Positions 35,957 through 47,800 of a stretch of 64,000 bases of DNA are shown one piece after another; within the stretch, counting starts at the first letter, position 1, and every line of letters begins with the position of its first letter. The notes under the pieces were generated by a model. The model searched no databases. It was not told the DNA's origin and saw only the letters and a program-made list of their open reading frames with translations. The position numbers and the translations under genes were made by a program. Location of the stretch: positions 124,001 through 188,000 of the forward strand of contig VIIQ02000122.1 of NCBI GenBank assembly GCA_007449985.2, written 5' to 3'. The stretch comes from Desmodesmus armatus (taxonomy: Eukaryota > Chlorophyta > Chlorophyceae > Sphaeropleales > Scenedesmaceae).

Positions 35957-38900
35957 TCAGCTCCAGTCGCTGCTGTAAGGCTCCGAGCTGCCGTAGGGTT
36001 CCGAGCTGTCATCCCAGTCTGACTCCATCGCCAACTCCTCCTGATGCTCACGCAGCGCTGGCAACTGCTGCTGCAACTGCTGCCACACATCTGGCGGGTC
36101 AGTCTGCGGGCAGCCGGCAGGAGACAACAGACAAGCCTGAGTAGGGGTTTGTGCGACATGCTCAACTGCAGCCTTACAAGCAGGAAAGGTGTGACCTAAG
36201 TGAGGTTGGGGTTTGGGCATGAACTTCATGTTGATGTAACAAGACACTGACTGACAGTTCGAAACATACATTGGCCAGCTTGTGATGCCATATATGGTCG
36301 CTCGCTGCTACAGCACACCCATCTGGATGGCACACACACACGCACCCCACCCCCGAAACCCCCCTCTCAAGACATCGCCAGGCTGCTGTCCACTCAGTCG
36401 CCAAGCCATGCAGCCCCACAGCTTACCTGCGAGGTCGACTTGAGGCACAGTGAGATGTGGCGCCTGTACCCCACGGCTTCCAGCAGTAGCCTGCTCAGCT
36501 GCTGCAGCTGTGTGAGGCAGCTCAACCCGTCAACATCGAGATTGGGTGTGTTGTGCAGCTCCAGATCACGCAGCTCCTTCAAGTCGCCAGTGCTGCAGCA
36601 ACATGCCATGTGATGCACAGCCCTCCTAGGCACAGGTAGCTCAGCTGCATCTGGTCCTGCACACACCATGCAGCAAACACCAGGGTACACACATGTCGTG
36701 AGTGGTACTGAGCGCCAGTGAGGCTTTGTCTGAGGGGCGTTCGCCTCAGACTTTCAAATGCTGCGGTGAAAGCACAGGTTTGACCGATGCTGCATACGGG
36801 CAAGTGTGCACTCATGGCGTGAGCGCGGGATGCAGCCGGTGTGGACGTTGAGTAAAGTGCCGCAGGCTGCTGCATGAAGCAAACCTTGGCGGGTTGAGGC
36901 CTAGGGATTTGCACACCTGAGCTGCTGCCCCCCCCCCCTGCAGCATTCATGTGCGCTGCTCCTCTGTACTGATTCTTCGCGTTACGTACTGAAGAGTTTC
37001 ACAGCTTTGAAACTGCCACCTTCAGCGACTTGCGTGTGTCCCACCCACCTTTGCGTCCAGCAAGACATGCTGCAGGTGTAGAGCACCCCAGCTGGGCACC
37101 ACAGTGTTGAGGGTCAGGCGCTGAAGCTTGGGGCAGGCAGCCACCAGAAATCTCCAATCATCGCCCCCCAGACAGCCCACACCTTCAAACGGATCAGGTG
37201 CGTGGGAGTCGCACCACTGGTCGTTCTGTACCTCTCTCAGCAGTGTAGGGTGGAGAGCATCCAACACAAGCTCTGTAAGAGCTGTCAGCTGCCTTCCGGG
37301 CGGGAACATCGCCTCAGCAGCGCCAAACGGCAGCGGCTGCTTCAGGTTTTCAGGATCTTTGCTGCGGAACGCCAGCTTCAGGCTCTCTAGCTGGCTGGAT
37401 GCTGTTAGGGCTGAGAATGGGCTCAATTGGGCCGCTGCCACAGCCGCTATCTCTGAATCGCCATGCATGGCCACAAGGCCTGGATTGAGAAGGGGGGGCA
37501 GTGCATCCAGCCAAATGTTGGTGAAGTCCAGCTGCTTGAGGCTTGTCAGCTGCGCTAGCGCTGCCAGCAGCTGCTGAGCACCTGCCTTGGCCTCTGCAAA
37601 GTCTGACCCCTGGGCAGGAAGCAGGAGAACGGCAGGGTGCACACAGTTTGGCCACTCCCACATATCACATGCACTGCGTGTAAACAACGCTTGATGAAAT
37701 GCTGTTGTCCACTTTACAGCCAGTACAGTGCACAAGCACACAGCACCAGCACAGCACAGCACAGGAGGGTGGCAGGGCGCGAGCGGAGTGTGACCACAGC
37801 AGTTCATGAGGGCCGCGAGCCAGATAGAAAGTGATGTGGCCGTCATCTGCTTTTTGGCCACCCCTCAGGGGTGCAGGGCCTGCACATCACCCTGCTGCCT
37901 GTAAGCAACACTTGGTTCAGAGCTGTATTCAGATCACAGCCAGTCTAGTGCAGAACCGCACAGCACGAGCACAAAACAGCATGGTGCACTGCGGTACTGC
38001 AACGCAATACAACCCAGTACATACATATTGTTCCTGCACCCCCCATCAGGCACTCACTTGGAGTGGGTATGTCGCCAGATCGCAAGCAGTCAGCTGCAGC
38101 CGCTCTAATGTAGTCAGCCGTGACAGCAACTTTGGCTCGATGCTGATGTGAGCCAGCTTGAGCTGCTTCAGGTGCGGCAAGCTAGCGGCCGGCAGGTCCC
38201 GCTCCCACAGCATAGCATCAGCTTTCCTGATGGTGAGGGAGGTGAGGCTGCTGCCAAGCTGTGCCAGCACACCACTCGCCACACAGGGCCCCTTGAGCTC
38301 GCAATGCTGCAGCTGCTGCATGCTGCTGAGCTGCGCCAGTGCTGCATCGCTGGCTTCGTCTAACCCCAGCGACAGCGACAGCAGCGCGGGCAGCCGCTGC
38401 AGGAGGGCTGACAGCGCGAAATCAAACTGGTTGTCACTCCTTGGTGCATATTGCTGGAAGGGTGGGCTGCACAGGTGCAGGTATGTGAGCTTGGGGCACT
38501 CCAGGAAGCGCAGGGTGGGAAGGGGTGCTATGCATCTGCGCAAGGAGAGGTGGCGCAGCATAGGGAGCGCTATTGCGGCCCCGCGCTGCTCTGTGCTGCT
38601 GCTGCTGAACACCAGGGAACAGTTGTTCAGCTGCATAAGCCTCAGCTGCGGAAGGCCTGAGCGGGGCAGATGCAGCGGTAGCGTCACTCCAATGCCACGG
38701 TGATGTGGCACCTTGATGCCCTGGACCACCCCCCTGCCATGCTGCTGTACCCAGCTGCCAAGGCCCGAGACTGAGGAGGCGCTAACTGCGGTCACATATG
38801 CTTGCGTAGTGGCAGCAGCTGCTGCTGCGGCCCAAGTCTTGCAGACCAGGGCGGCAGAGGCAAGGCGGTCCTGCTGTGGGAGCTTCTTCAGGATTCTGAT

Positions 38901-38978
38901 TAACACTGCCTCAGGCAGGGCCTCCATACGGGCGGCTATCTGCTTCTGTTCTTTATTGATTTCTGACCTCAGCTTCAT
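35957..38978 (-). CDS. F-box / leucine-rich repeat protein
   Basis: Probably the substrate-recognition part of an SCF ubiquitin ligase. Exons on the minus strand: 38978-38058, 37609-37049, 36656-36427 (possibly split, see below) and about 36172-35957 (TGA; an alternative acceptor is at 36136), roughly 630 residues. The F-box is at residues 19-55 (LPEAVLIRILKKLP, then LVCKTW). LRRs follow (LRLMQLNNCSL, LRHLSLRRC, LTYLHLCS, LQHCELKG, LKQLKLAHISI, LKQLDFTNI, LQRLTLNTV, LRDLELHNT). The tail is acidic and Ser-rich (SDWDDSSEPYGSSEPYSSDW). To stay in frame inside exon 3, 26 nt (36618-36593) must be skipped; they begin gt and end ag, but this is very short for an intron. The alternative is a small indel. 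Start: the ATG at 38978 or 38927. Confidence 0.75.
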
Positions 38979-39714
38979 GGGGCTTGTGCGGTGAAGTTAG
39001 TTGAGGCAGGAAGGACAACCAGCTGGCTTGATCAATAGGTTTGAGATTGCTGTGGGATACTTGCTCGGCATATATCCGTCTCAGGAAGAGTGAATGTAGC
39101 TATGTTGCGCGTGCACCCTGCGTGCACGGTACGATCTTGCGAAGTCAACCATATGGTGATTCAAACATGTTTTAATTAAACACCCTGGCACCGTCTGTGT
39201 TCATCTGTTGGAGTTGTGCAAGCAGATATCACAATCAATTCCAGGTCATCTGCATGGCTGAGGGAGCTTGTCAAATGCTGCAATTCAACAGACACATTTC
39301 AGGGGCCAGCCTGGCTCAAGAGCTGCAACATGTTGAATATTCACTGGTGCTGGGACAATGCACAGATGGGAGTACAAGGATCCATACGGTCGTGATCTTT
39401 TACGAAATTGAAAGAGTGACCAGTGACAGGCCAGCAGTTACAATTGCACTGACGTGGACCTACAGACAGCTTTGTTTCGACCAGAGGGTGTGTCAAGAAA
39501 TGCAATGCCTGTGGCATGGTTCCATCCAATGACTGGTTACTGATTGATTCAAGCAAGCGTGTTGCAATCAGCTGCAAGCGTGGCACAGCAGTCAGCCAGG
39601 TGGCCTACAAGCAATGCACTGCCTGGCCATCACTGCCCTACGCAGATCAACAATACAACCAACGTGCCACACTGTGGTTGAATCAGCATAGCACTGAGCC
39701 CAGGTCTCAACCCC
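38979..39714. other. Intergenic region
   Basis: Upstream region of the F-box gene and 3' flank of the TPR gene. A minus-strand TGTAA at 39438-39442 lies about 270 bp past the TPR stop and is its likely poly(A) signal. No gene recognised. Confidence 0.45.
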
Positions 39715-42700
39715 TCACTGCCGCTGCTGACCCAGCATGACTGAGAGCTGGGCCATGTATCGAGTGGCTGCAGATACTAGCAGGTGCTCAGTGCCCAGAG
39801 CACCGGCCATGCCAGTTATGAGGCGCCGCATCTGCTCCATAGCTTCGTCAACAGCAGCAGTCCGATCTGCACCTGACAGCCTGGGGTTCATGGCTTTCAA
39901 CCTGCACAGCACAGCACGGCACAGCACACGGCATGAGCAGGTGTGTCCGCATCTTTCTGTCTTCTGTTCAGCACAAGATACCCTCGCGCCTGCGCAGGCA
40001 TCACCAGGGAGCAGGCCTCAGTATCTCTAACCCACACAAAGTATCACTTCTCAACTTCACAGCACGATTTGCATCAAATTTGGCACATAATGCATGTGTA
40101 CAGCTCATGCATATTCCTTGCCAGGAGAAACAGACTGCACCCTGCAACACACAGCTTTACTTACTGTGCCATTGCAAGGCCCAGATCGGCTTCTATTGCA
40201 AGAGGGTGGTCCTGCTGCTGCTTCTGGTAGTGCTGCTTGGTGTTGCTGAGTAGTGCTGTTGCCGCCTTGTGGTCCCGCCCTGCCGCACAGATCATGCCCA
40301 TCCTGTGCTTGCACAGCATCATCTGCAGGACAGCATCAACCACATGACGTCAGCAGCTGCAAACCTATGGAAATGGCAGTTGTGGTAGCCGATGCCATTT
40401 GAGCCAGGAGGGTTCATGTGTGTGGGGCTGTCATTACCGCATGGCTGTTGCCAAGCATGCCAAGCTAGTTTGGCTGCCCATGCTACTGCATGCTTTACCA
40501 GGGCTGTGCTGTGCTGGCCTTGCCATATGTCAAAACAGCCACAAGCCAGCCACCTCAAGGACAGTGGAGCAAATGACACAACTACCCTTTGCCAGAGAAG
40601 CTGGGGCACCCCTGCAGCCACCAGTACTACTCGGATGGCCATCATGGCGGCACCAGTGGCATTGCCAACAACCTGCTATGCCAGAGTTTGATGTCACATA
40701 ACAAGCTTTATCAAGCTTACCAGGTCATGGTCTTCAGGGTAGTGGCTGCGCATTAGCTGTGTGGCACGCTGCAGCACTGGGCCCGCATCTAGCAGCATGT
40801 CGTGTGCATAGTAGGTGGTGGCAAGCTGGTACAGAGTGAGCGCCAACTCCGCTCCCTCTGGGTCTTGTATCTCCTGCGTCAAGGGAGCGACAAGAGGTAC
40901 GCATGGAGCATGAACATGCATGCACAGCAGTGAGCATGTGCAATGAGCAAAACGATTGTAACCGAGACGCTGCGAGGCATGTAGGTTGACTGATACAACA
41001 GCTGAAGGCCTGATTGCACCGGGCTTGTAAGCTGAGAGATGCGCTGTCTGTGGGGAGAGCAACCAGCCCTTACACAAGAGGACCAACAGCACCTCCCACA
41101 AGCGTGCTTGTCTTCCCAACCCCTGCGGGTCAGCATCCCTTGGCGCACATTCAGTGCACACAAGGATTTGTTGGGGGAGGGGGGTGCGACTGGGTTTTTA
41201 CAGCAAATAACTACATTGAAAAGCACAGAGTCAGAGTCCTGTCATGCTCACCTGCAGGCTGATGTGCTGCTTGAATGCTGCCTCGCCTTGCTGCAGGCCC
41301 ATGTCCAGCATGGCACCAACCAGCTTGCTGTGGGCAGCCAAGGCGAGCCGCACAATCATGCTGTCGGGGCCTGGCGGCAATGGGGGGCACGCAGGTGGGT
41401 GTGAAGGCGGGCAAGTAGGCAGGCATGTGGGTAAGCAACGCTAGTGGGCAAGTGTGGCAATGTACACCTTGCTGCTGTTGACTGACAGCACATAATGCTG
41501 CTGCCCATTGTTACGTGTCTCTGTGGTCCTGCCAACGCGCCAGTAGACCGCGAAATTGCACCAGCAGAGCAGCAGGACCCTAAGACGCTGTATGGCAGAC
41601 AAGTTCGTGCGCCCTGCGGAGCCGCTGACCCTGGCATCCCCACACTCTCCTCAGATGTGGATCTTCCTAGTCCATGTACTTTGATGAGAAAATGAGAAAA
41701 CCAATGCATTGCCCACACTACTAGGCACGGGCCGACAAAGCGCAACACTGTGACGCTCCAAAAACAGCAGTGCTGAGCACCCTCAGGGCAACACCTCTCA
41801 CAGGGTTGCACTCACCAAGTGAGGACACCAGCTGCCGCATGTTCTCCTTGAGTGGGGCCGTCACTGCTGCCAATGCTGAGGGGGCATCTGCTTCAACCAG
41901 GCTGTACAGGTTCATGTAGAACAGGGCCTCTGCAAGGCTGGGGTCCTGCAAGCATGCACAGGAACAGGCTTTCATGTGAGGCATTCTACACGCGGGTGAC
42001 CCTCGGCAGCCGAGCAACCCATCAAACGACCAAGAGAGTTTCTTTGATGCAGTGCTGCTTCACTGGCAGGGTGCAGGCGATGTTGCTAGGGACCTACAGG
42101 CTCAGGCTGGGCAACCTGGTCTCAAGCTCATGCAAATCAGGGTCAACATGGATGTGATAAGCCCACCCACCCTCTCACCCCGAGTTGCGTGCCCAGCATG
42201 TCGGCTGCAGTGGCCAGCAGAGGGCGTGCATCATCCAGCTTACCAGCTGCAAACCTGGGTACCAGCACACCGCACAGCAGGAACCGCAGCAAGCAGCATC
42301 AAACACGGCCCTGGTAGCTGCACCTTGCCAGCAAAAGCTTGCAGTGCGTGTGAGAGCTTTGTGGAGTATGCAACACACACTATCAAGCACCCATGCTTGT
42401 CTTGGAAGGTTGCGATTGCACAACACGAGCTTGCTTCACCTGCTGCACTTGCTAAAAAACACAATGCCACTGGTGCCCTCATACTCGGGTAGCGTCCTTG
42501 TGTGGCTCAACCTCAGCAGGCAAGTGTTGCAGCTGCAGTCTCAGCAGATGAGTCATCACTAGCCCTCAAACCAACAAGGCAGTACTCACCGAATGGTCCC
42601 CAGTCTCAGCAGCCGGTGTCCAGTGAGTGGGTGAGTGGGCCCAAACCGCTGCTGTGTGATGTCCAGCGCGTCACTCGCATGCTTTGCTGCTGCGTCGTGC

Positions 42701-44120
42701 TGGTGACCAAACAGCAGCAGCAGGGCAGCTTGGTTGTGGAGCTCACTCAGCTCCGGACTGCAGCAGTGACACCACAGGCGTGGGCACATACATGATCAAC
42801 ATTCATTGGTTATAAGGCTTCTGCGCTTAGTGCCAGTACACGTGCATGCACATGCACTGCATGGTTGTGTTGTGTTCTTGTCAGTCAGCTCGTAGCGGTT
42901 AGCCAAGGTTTGACTGACAGTCTGTGCGTGCAAATGGGGGCAGGGAGTGCGACCATGCAGCGGATGCGGCCAGCAAGCGATTTGCTGTCGGTGCCAGGGC
43001 GCCAAAGACAGCATGGCTAACGTGCCTGCCCCTGCCAGCCCTGCACCGCCAAGCCCGCTGCTGTACAGCATGATGCAGCTACTGCAGGGGATGACGTGCC
43101 ACGCAGCCCTGCTAACAGGCAACGGTGCAGACCCAACCCCCACCAGCTGACGGCAAGGTGCCTTTCATGGCTTCGCTCACTGCTTTACCCTATCCCAGGA
43201 CTGATAACCTCGTCAGTGTGCTCAAGGTAGGCAGCATGTACAGAGTGAGCGCGCACAACTGCCAGGGTAGGTGCATGTCAGGATCGAGGCTCAGAAGCTT
43301 CTACCCCACCACATAAACCCTAGTGCGCACCTGCCAGGGTATGTGGACGTGAGGAGTGTGATGCCTTGCTGCAGCACCTCCACAGCCTGCTGCAGCTTGC
43401 CCTCCTCCACTAGGTTGACTGCGGTGTCCACCAACTTATCCATCGCAGCCTGCAGGAAACGTCATCTGTCATGCTGCATGACTCATGCACAGCAAGAATG
43501 CTCATCTGTAGGTTACTCTTACATGGTTCAGGCTGAGCCTGAACACCACGTAGGGAGCCAACGAGGCTCATGGGGCATCAGAATTTCTCTCTCATCGGGC
43601 ATCTACTTTTTACTCTCATGGGGCAGTTGCAATTACACGCCCCTACACACCGCAAGGGTCTGCGCTGTGCGATCTGGTCCCTGAATGTTGTGGACAGTTC
43701 TGACGTTGCACAAGCACCCACCTGCAAACTTGATGCGCTGCCGCCTGTGCTGCTTGCTTCCGGGCTGCTGCTGCTGCTGCTGCTAGGGCTGTCAGACCCA
43801 CCGCCTGCATTGTCACTGCTGCTGCTGGGGCCGGTGGTGCTGAATGACCGTGATCCCAGGCTCGGCAACCCCTGATGCTGCGCTGCAAGGAGGTGACGAC
43901 TGCAGAGCTGCTGCACAGATGAAGGGATACAGCCTGCCTGCAAGCCTGCTGTGTAGCTGTGTGCATGCCTGCTGTGTTTCAAATCTGCAACTGCTGCGAC
44001 AGGGGTCGTGCTGCTGAGTCCTGCTGACACAGAGCAAGATGAAACTGCTGGCAACAAGCTGCTACCATTGCGTTGACAGCGAGTGACAGCCCTCAGGAGG
44101 GCCCAGGGAATGCGTGGCAT
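39715..44120 (-). CDS. TPR protein, probably mitochondrial
   Basis: Nine exons join without a break in phase: 44120-43722, 43449-43331, 42757-42590, 42254-42179, 41945-41816, 41370-41252, 40873-40721, 40322-40165 and 39901-39715 (stop), 502 residues. The first exon (133 residues, starting MPRIPWALLRAVTRCQRNGS) is Arg/Ser-rich with few acids and reads like an organelle transit peptide followed by a Ser/Gly linker. The rest is a helical-repeat domain of TPR type: GKLQQAVEVLQQGITLL, QHDAAAKHASDALDITQQ, GPTHPLTGHRLLRLGTI, GKLDDARPLLATAADML, LALTLYQLATTYYA, DMLLDAGPVLQRATQLM. The HPLTG pattern recalls kinesin-light-chain-like TPRs. The partner is unknown. The gene is divergent from the RMD1 gene. 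Confidence 0.8.
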
Positions 44121-44826
44121 TCTGGCCCTGCTGCTGCAGTCTGCTGTTTAGGTCTGCAGTCCAGATGTGCCCACTGCAGGTACCGAATGCAGCGCGAAAT
44201 AGCAGTTATACTGATGTTACAACGTTGAACTAACGTCTTCCACCCCAGACACAGCATACACCCCGATGGCACAGATCGGCGTCAGATCAAGACAAATTCG
44301 CGGAACATAACAGACCTAGCACTCTATCAGACAATGGGCCTTTGACTTTCATTACGGTGTTGAGTTCGCTCCTTGATTTTCTCCCCAACATCCTTTCCAT
44401 CGTGTCAGAGGGTAGGGGCTGCCAGGACACAGCGGATTCCCACTCTGAACTTGCACAAAAGCTTGCCCTGCAGCTACGTCTGTTGTTTTCAGAACCATTA
44501 CTGTGCTATAGGGCTTGTGACAGACTCCTCACTGGCACAGTAGACACCCTGGATCGTCAGCAGCCCAGCAGCTCAGGAGCTCAGCAGTAGCTCAGCAAGC
44601 CCTTGCCGTGACATGGGTCACACATGCACGTCACAAGCTGCTGCAGCAGTCCTTAGCAGTATAGCACCAGCATCACAGGCCTCATCCCGTAAAACAAGTA
44701 GTCGGCACAGTATTTCCTGCCGTGGGAGTTAAAGTCAGCACTGAACGACCAGCAACAGCACCCCAGCATGTCAAACAAACATAACCACGGCATGCGAAGG
44801 CGGGTCGAGGGGCCTTCCAGCCCCTG
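44121..44826. promoter_or_regulatory. Shared upstream region of TPR and RMD1 genes
   Basis: The two start codons point away from each other across 706 bp. No coding signal is evident in the gap. Both proteins appear organelle-directed, so a shared bidirectional promoter is plausible but unproven. Confidence 0.4.
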
Positions 44827-47800
44827 ATGTCCAACAGCCCGCCAACACACCACTTCCTGCTCAGTACGGAAGCTCAGCACGGCAGCAGCGGCATCACCAG
44901 CATGCAGCGCAGCACAGCATGGGCTGCAGGACCGCGGCCGCGAGCTAGTCCTGCACAGGACACGAGAGGGAGGCAGCCTCCCACCAGCAGGCAGCCAGCG
45001 GCCAGCAGAGCGGGGCGGCAGCTGATGCTTACGGCACCGCAGGCACAAGCAGCGCGGCAGATAGCTCGCCAGAAGGACAAGTAAGTGCAGTAGGGATCGC
45101 TGCTGAGGTGTGATCACAGCAGCATGCAGCTGCAGCAGTTGCGGTGTGCTTTTACAGCACACCGTCTGTTTGTTGATTAGCAGCTGTGGCAGCTCTGTGC
45201 AGTTGGATCGCACACAGCAGACTGTCCTGGCCCAGCCGATCAAACTCAAGCTGATCAAACCCAAGCAAAAACAGGGCTGCTGTGGCCCCACCCCCGGTGG
45301 GTAGTGTTGCCGTACATGTGGTATGCACATCAGCGGATGTCATGTGCCTCAAGACATGGCAACCCTTTCCACTGCTGTCTGTGGCCATGCGTGCATCCAG
45401 CCATGCATATTGGGTCATACCAAACGCAACACAATCCATATAAGCTTGATTTGAGCACCCTGCTGTTGTGAATTCAAACTGTCGCCAGGTGGGTAGCGCT
45501 GCCAGAGGATGCTCAGGAGGAGGCAGCAGCAGCAACAGGGTTCCAGCCAACAGCAGCAGATGGACTGCAGCCACTGGAGATGTACGGTGAGCAGCTGCTG
45601 CCCACCATCAGCAACACTCACACTGCTTGAATTTCTACTGGCGCTGTACGATGGAACCTGGCCTTGTCTGAGCATTGTAAGGGCTGTCAGGCTGCAGTGG
45701 CCTACCAACAAACATATATAGAGCGGTGTGAATTCCATGATTCGCTACCCATCCGCCTTCAGCTGCTGGCCTCTCGTGTGATATCGCAGTTGCACAACAG
45801 GCCAGCAGCTGCAGGCGGATGGGTAGCAGGTTTTGGACTTCCTGCACCATTTACATGTTTCTTGATCAGGTGCAACAGTAGCAGTGTGGCAGCGGCAGGC
45901 ACAAGACGGGTGTGGGGCACTGGCTGCCTCTGGACAGTAACAACCTGCATCTTGCATCCACTGGCATACATTTGCTCCCTTCAACATGGAGTTGTGTGTG
46001 CTCTCTTGCCTGCTGCTGCAGATAGCAGCCATCAACATGAGGACTACACCGCGCTCACCATAACACCAGGTGTGTAGCTTTGGCACAGGGCAACTTTGTG
46101 TTTGTGAAGGGGGGGGGGTGCCCCTGTTGCTGTTAACCCCAGCTCCATGGCTGTAGCAGTTGCATTCCAAAGCAAGTGTTCGTCATAGACTTCGTCAAGG
46201 GATGATTCACTCTCAGCACCTCACATACTGCATAATGCGCTGCTGAGACGGTGTGCACAGAGGCATGCATGCGTGCGGGTGCACCTGTGCCCCTCTTCAC
46301 ACACACCAAGGATGCCACACAGCCACTTGTTTTAGTCCTGCTGTGCCCCCATTGTGCTGCTGCTGCTGTCCAGGCCTGTTCCCTGACAGGGGTGTCCACC
46401 AGCGTGGCCGCATCACACTGTACTGCGTGGCAGACAGCTTCGACAGGAAGAAACTGGATGAGGTGGGTCAGGCAGTTCTTGCTGTTCGCGCACACAGTTC
46501 TTGCTGTTGTGTGGGTGGGTGGGGGTGGGGGTGGGGTGGGGGGGTTGGGGGGGGGGGATGGTGTGTGTGTGTGGGGGGGGGGGGGGGGGGGGGGGTAAGT
46601 CGACATGAAGAGACTCAATGCGGTGTGTGGGCTGGGGAAGTTCTCACTGGTGGTCGACTGCTACATGTTATTGATGGTTGGCTGGGTTGGTGGGGCAGCG
46701 GGGGTGGTGGCACACATTCCTTGCTGTACGTTTTGTTGCCCTGAGCTTGAATACAGTTTCAGGAATGACATTGTTGTGGTGGTCATTAGTCATCTGTACG
46801 CCCCTGCTGAGCATCCTTCTCACTAGACTGTAGCATGCCTGGTGTACATTCCCTTTTGCAGGCGGTTCTTGCATGTTGCTGTCCTGTCTGGTCTGTATGT
46901 GTACCATCCATGTACTGCATTGTTTTTCCAATGTACCCTGATTTGTTACATGTATTGGACACGTACTGCATCTGTACTGACCATTTGACGCGCTGTCGTC
47001 GGGCTTGCCTCACCCAGTTTGACATCAAGTGCAGAATGTTTGATATTTTGGTCGAGCCTGTGTTGTCATATGCGTCGCATATCTGGGGCCCGGCAATGTT
47101 TGTGAAGCGCCTGCACTCCGCACCGTACGACACACAAGCCGAGAGTGTGCACACCTCGTTCCTGAGGATCATGACAGGATCCATCAAAGGGGTTGCCAAG
47201 GATGTATTATACCGGGACCTGCACCGCATTCCCGTCATGTACCACTGGGTAGTCCTGGCTGCGCGGTGGTGGACCAAGCTGTCGGATTCGCGTGATGAGG
47301 AGCCCAGGTCACTGGCCAGTTGTGTGTGGCGCGAGGACGTTATGTTGGCCTTGGATGGCTGTCAGCGTTGCTGGTCGTATGGTGTGTTGCACACTATGTC
47401 TGGCTTGCAGCTCCTTGATAGTAGCTGGCGGCAGCAGCCTTTGGAGTGGGTGTTGCAGCAGCGGTGGCAGGAGTCAGCTGTGCAGGCTGCCTTGGCTGGC
47501 CTGTTCCGTGATAGGTGGCAGGGTCTTACAGAAGGCAGCCCTCGCACTGCACCGTCTGCCGGCATTCACAGGCTTACACACCATGCATGGGTATACCCTC
47601 TTGACCCTGGCTTTGATCCTTTCTCTAGAGACCATGCAGCCCCGCATATGAAGTTGTGCTTGTCTTTCAACGTGGCACAAAACCTGGCGCAGTTGCGTGT
47701 TGGCTCTGCACATCTTGAAATTGAGCAGGGTCGCAAGCGTAGGGAGTCTGTCCCAAGGGCGGATCGCATCTGTCGTTTGTGCTCTGGTCAGGACGCTTCG

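Noticed and set aside
43201..43265. An extra TPR exon (frame reading ALTLYMLP)
   Set aside because: Exons 43449-43331 and 42757-42590 join in phase without it and the frame hits a stop soon. It looks like a duplicated exon edge.
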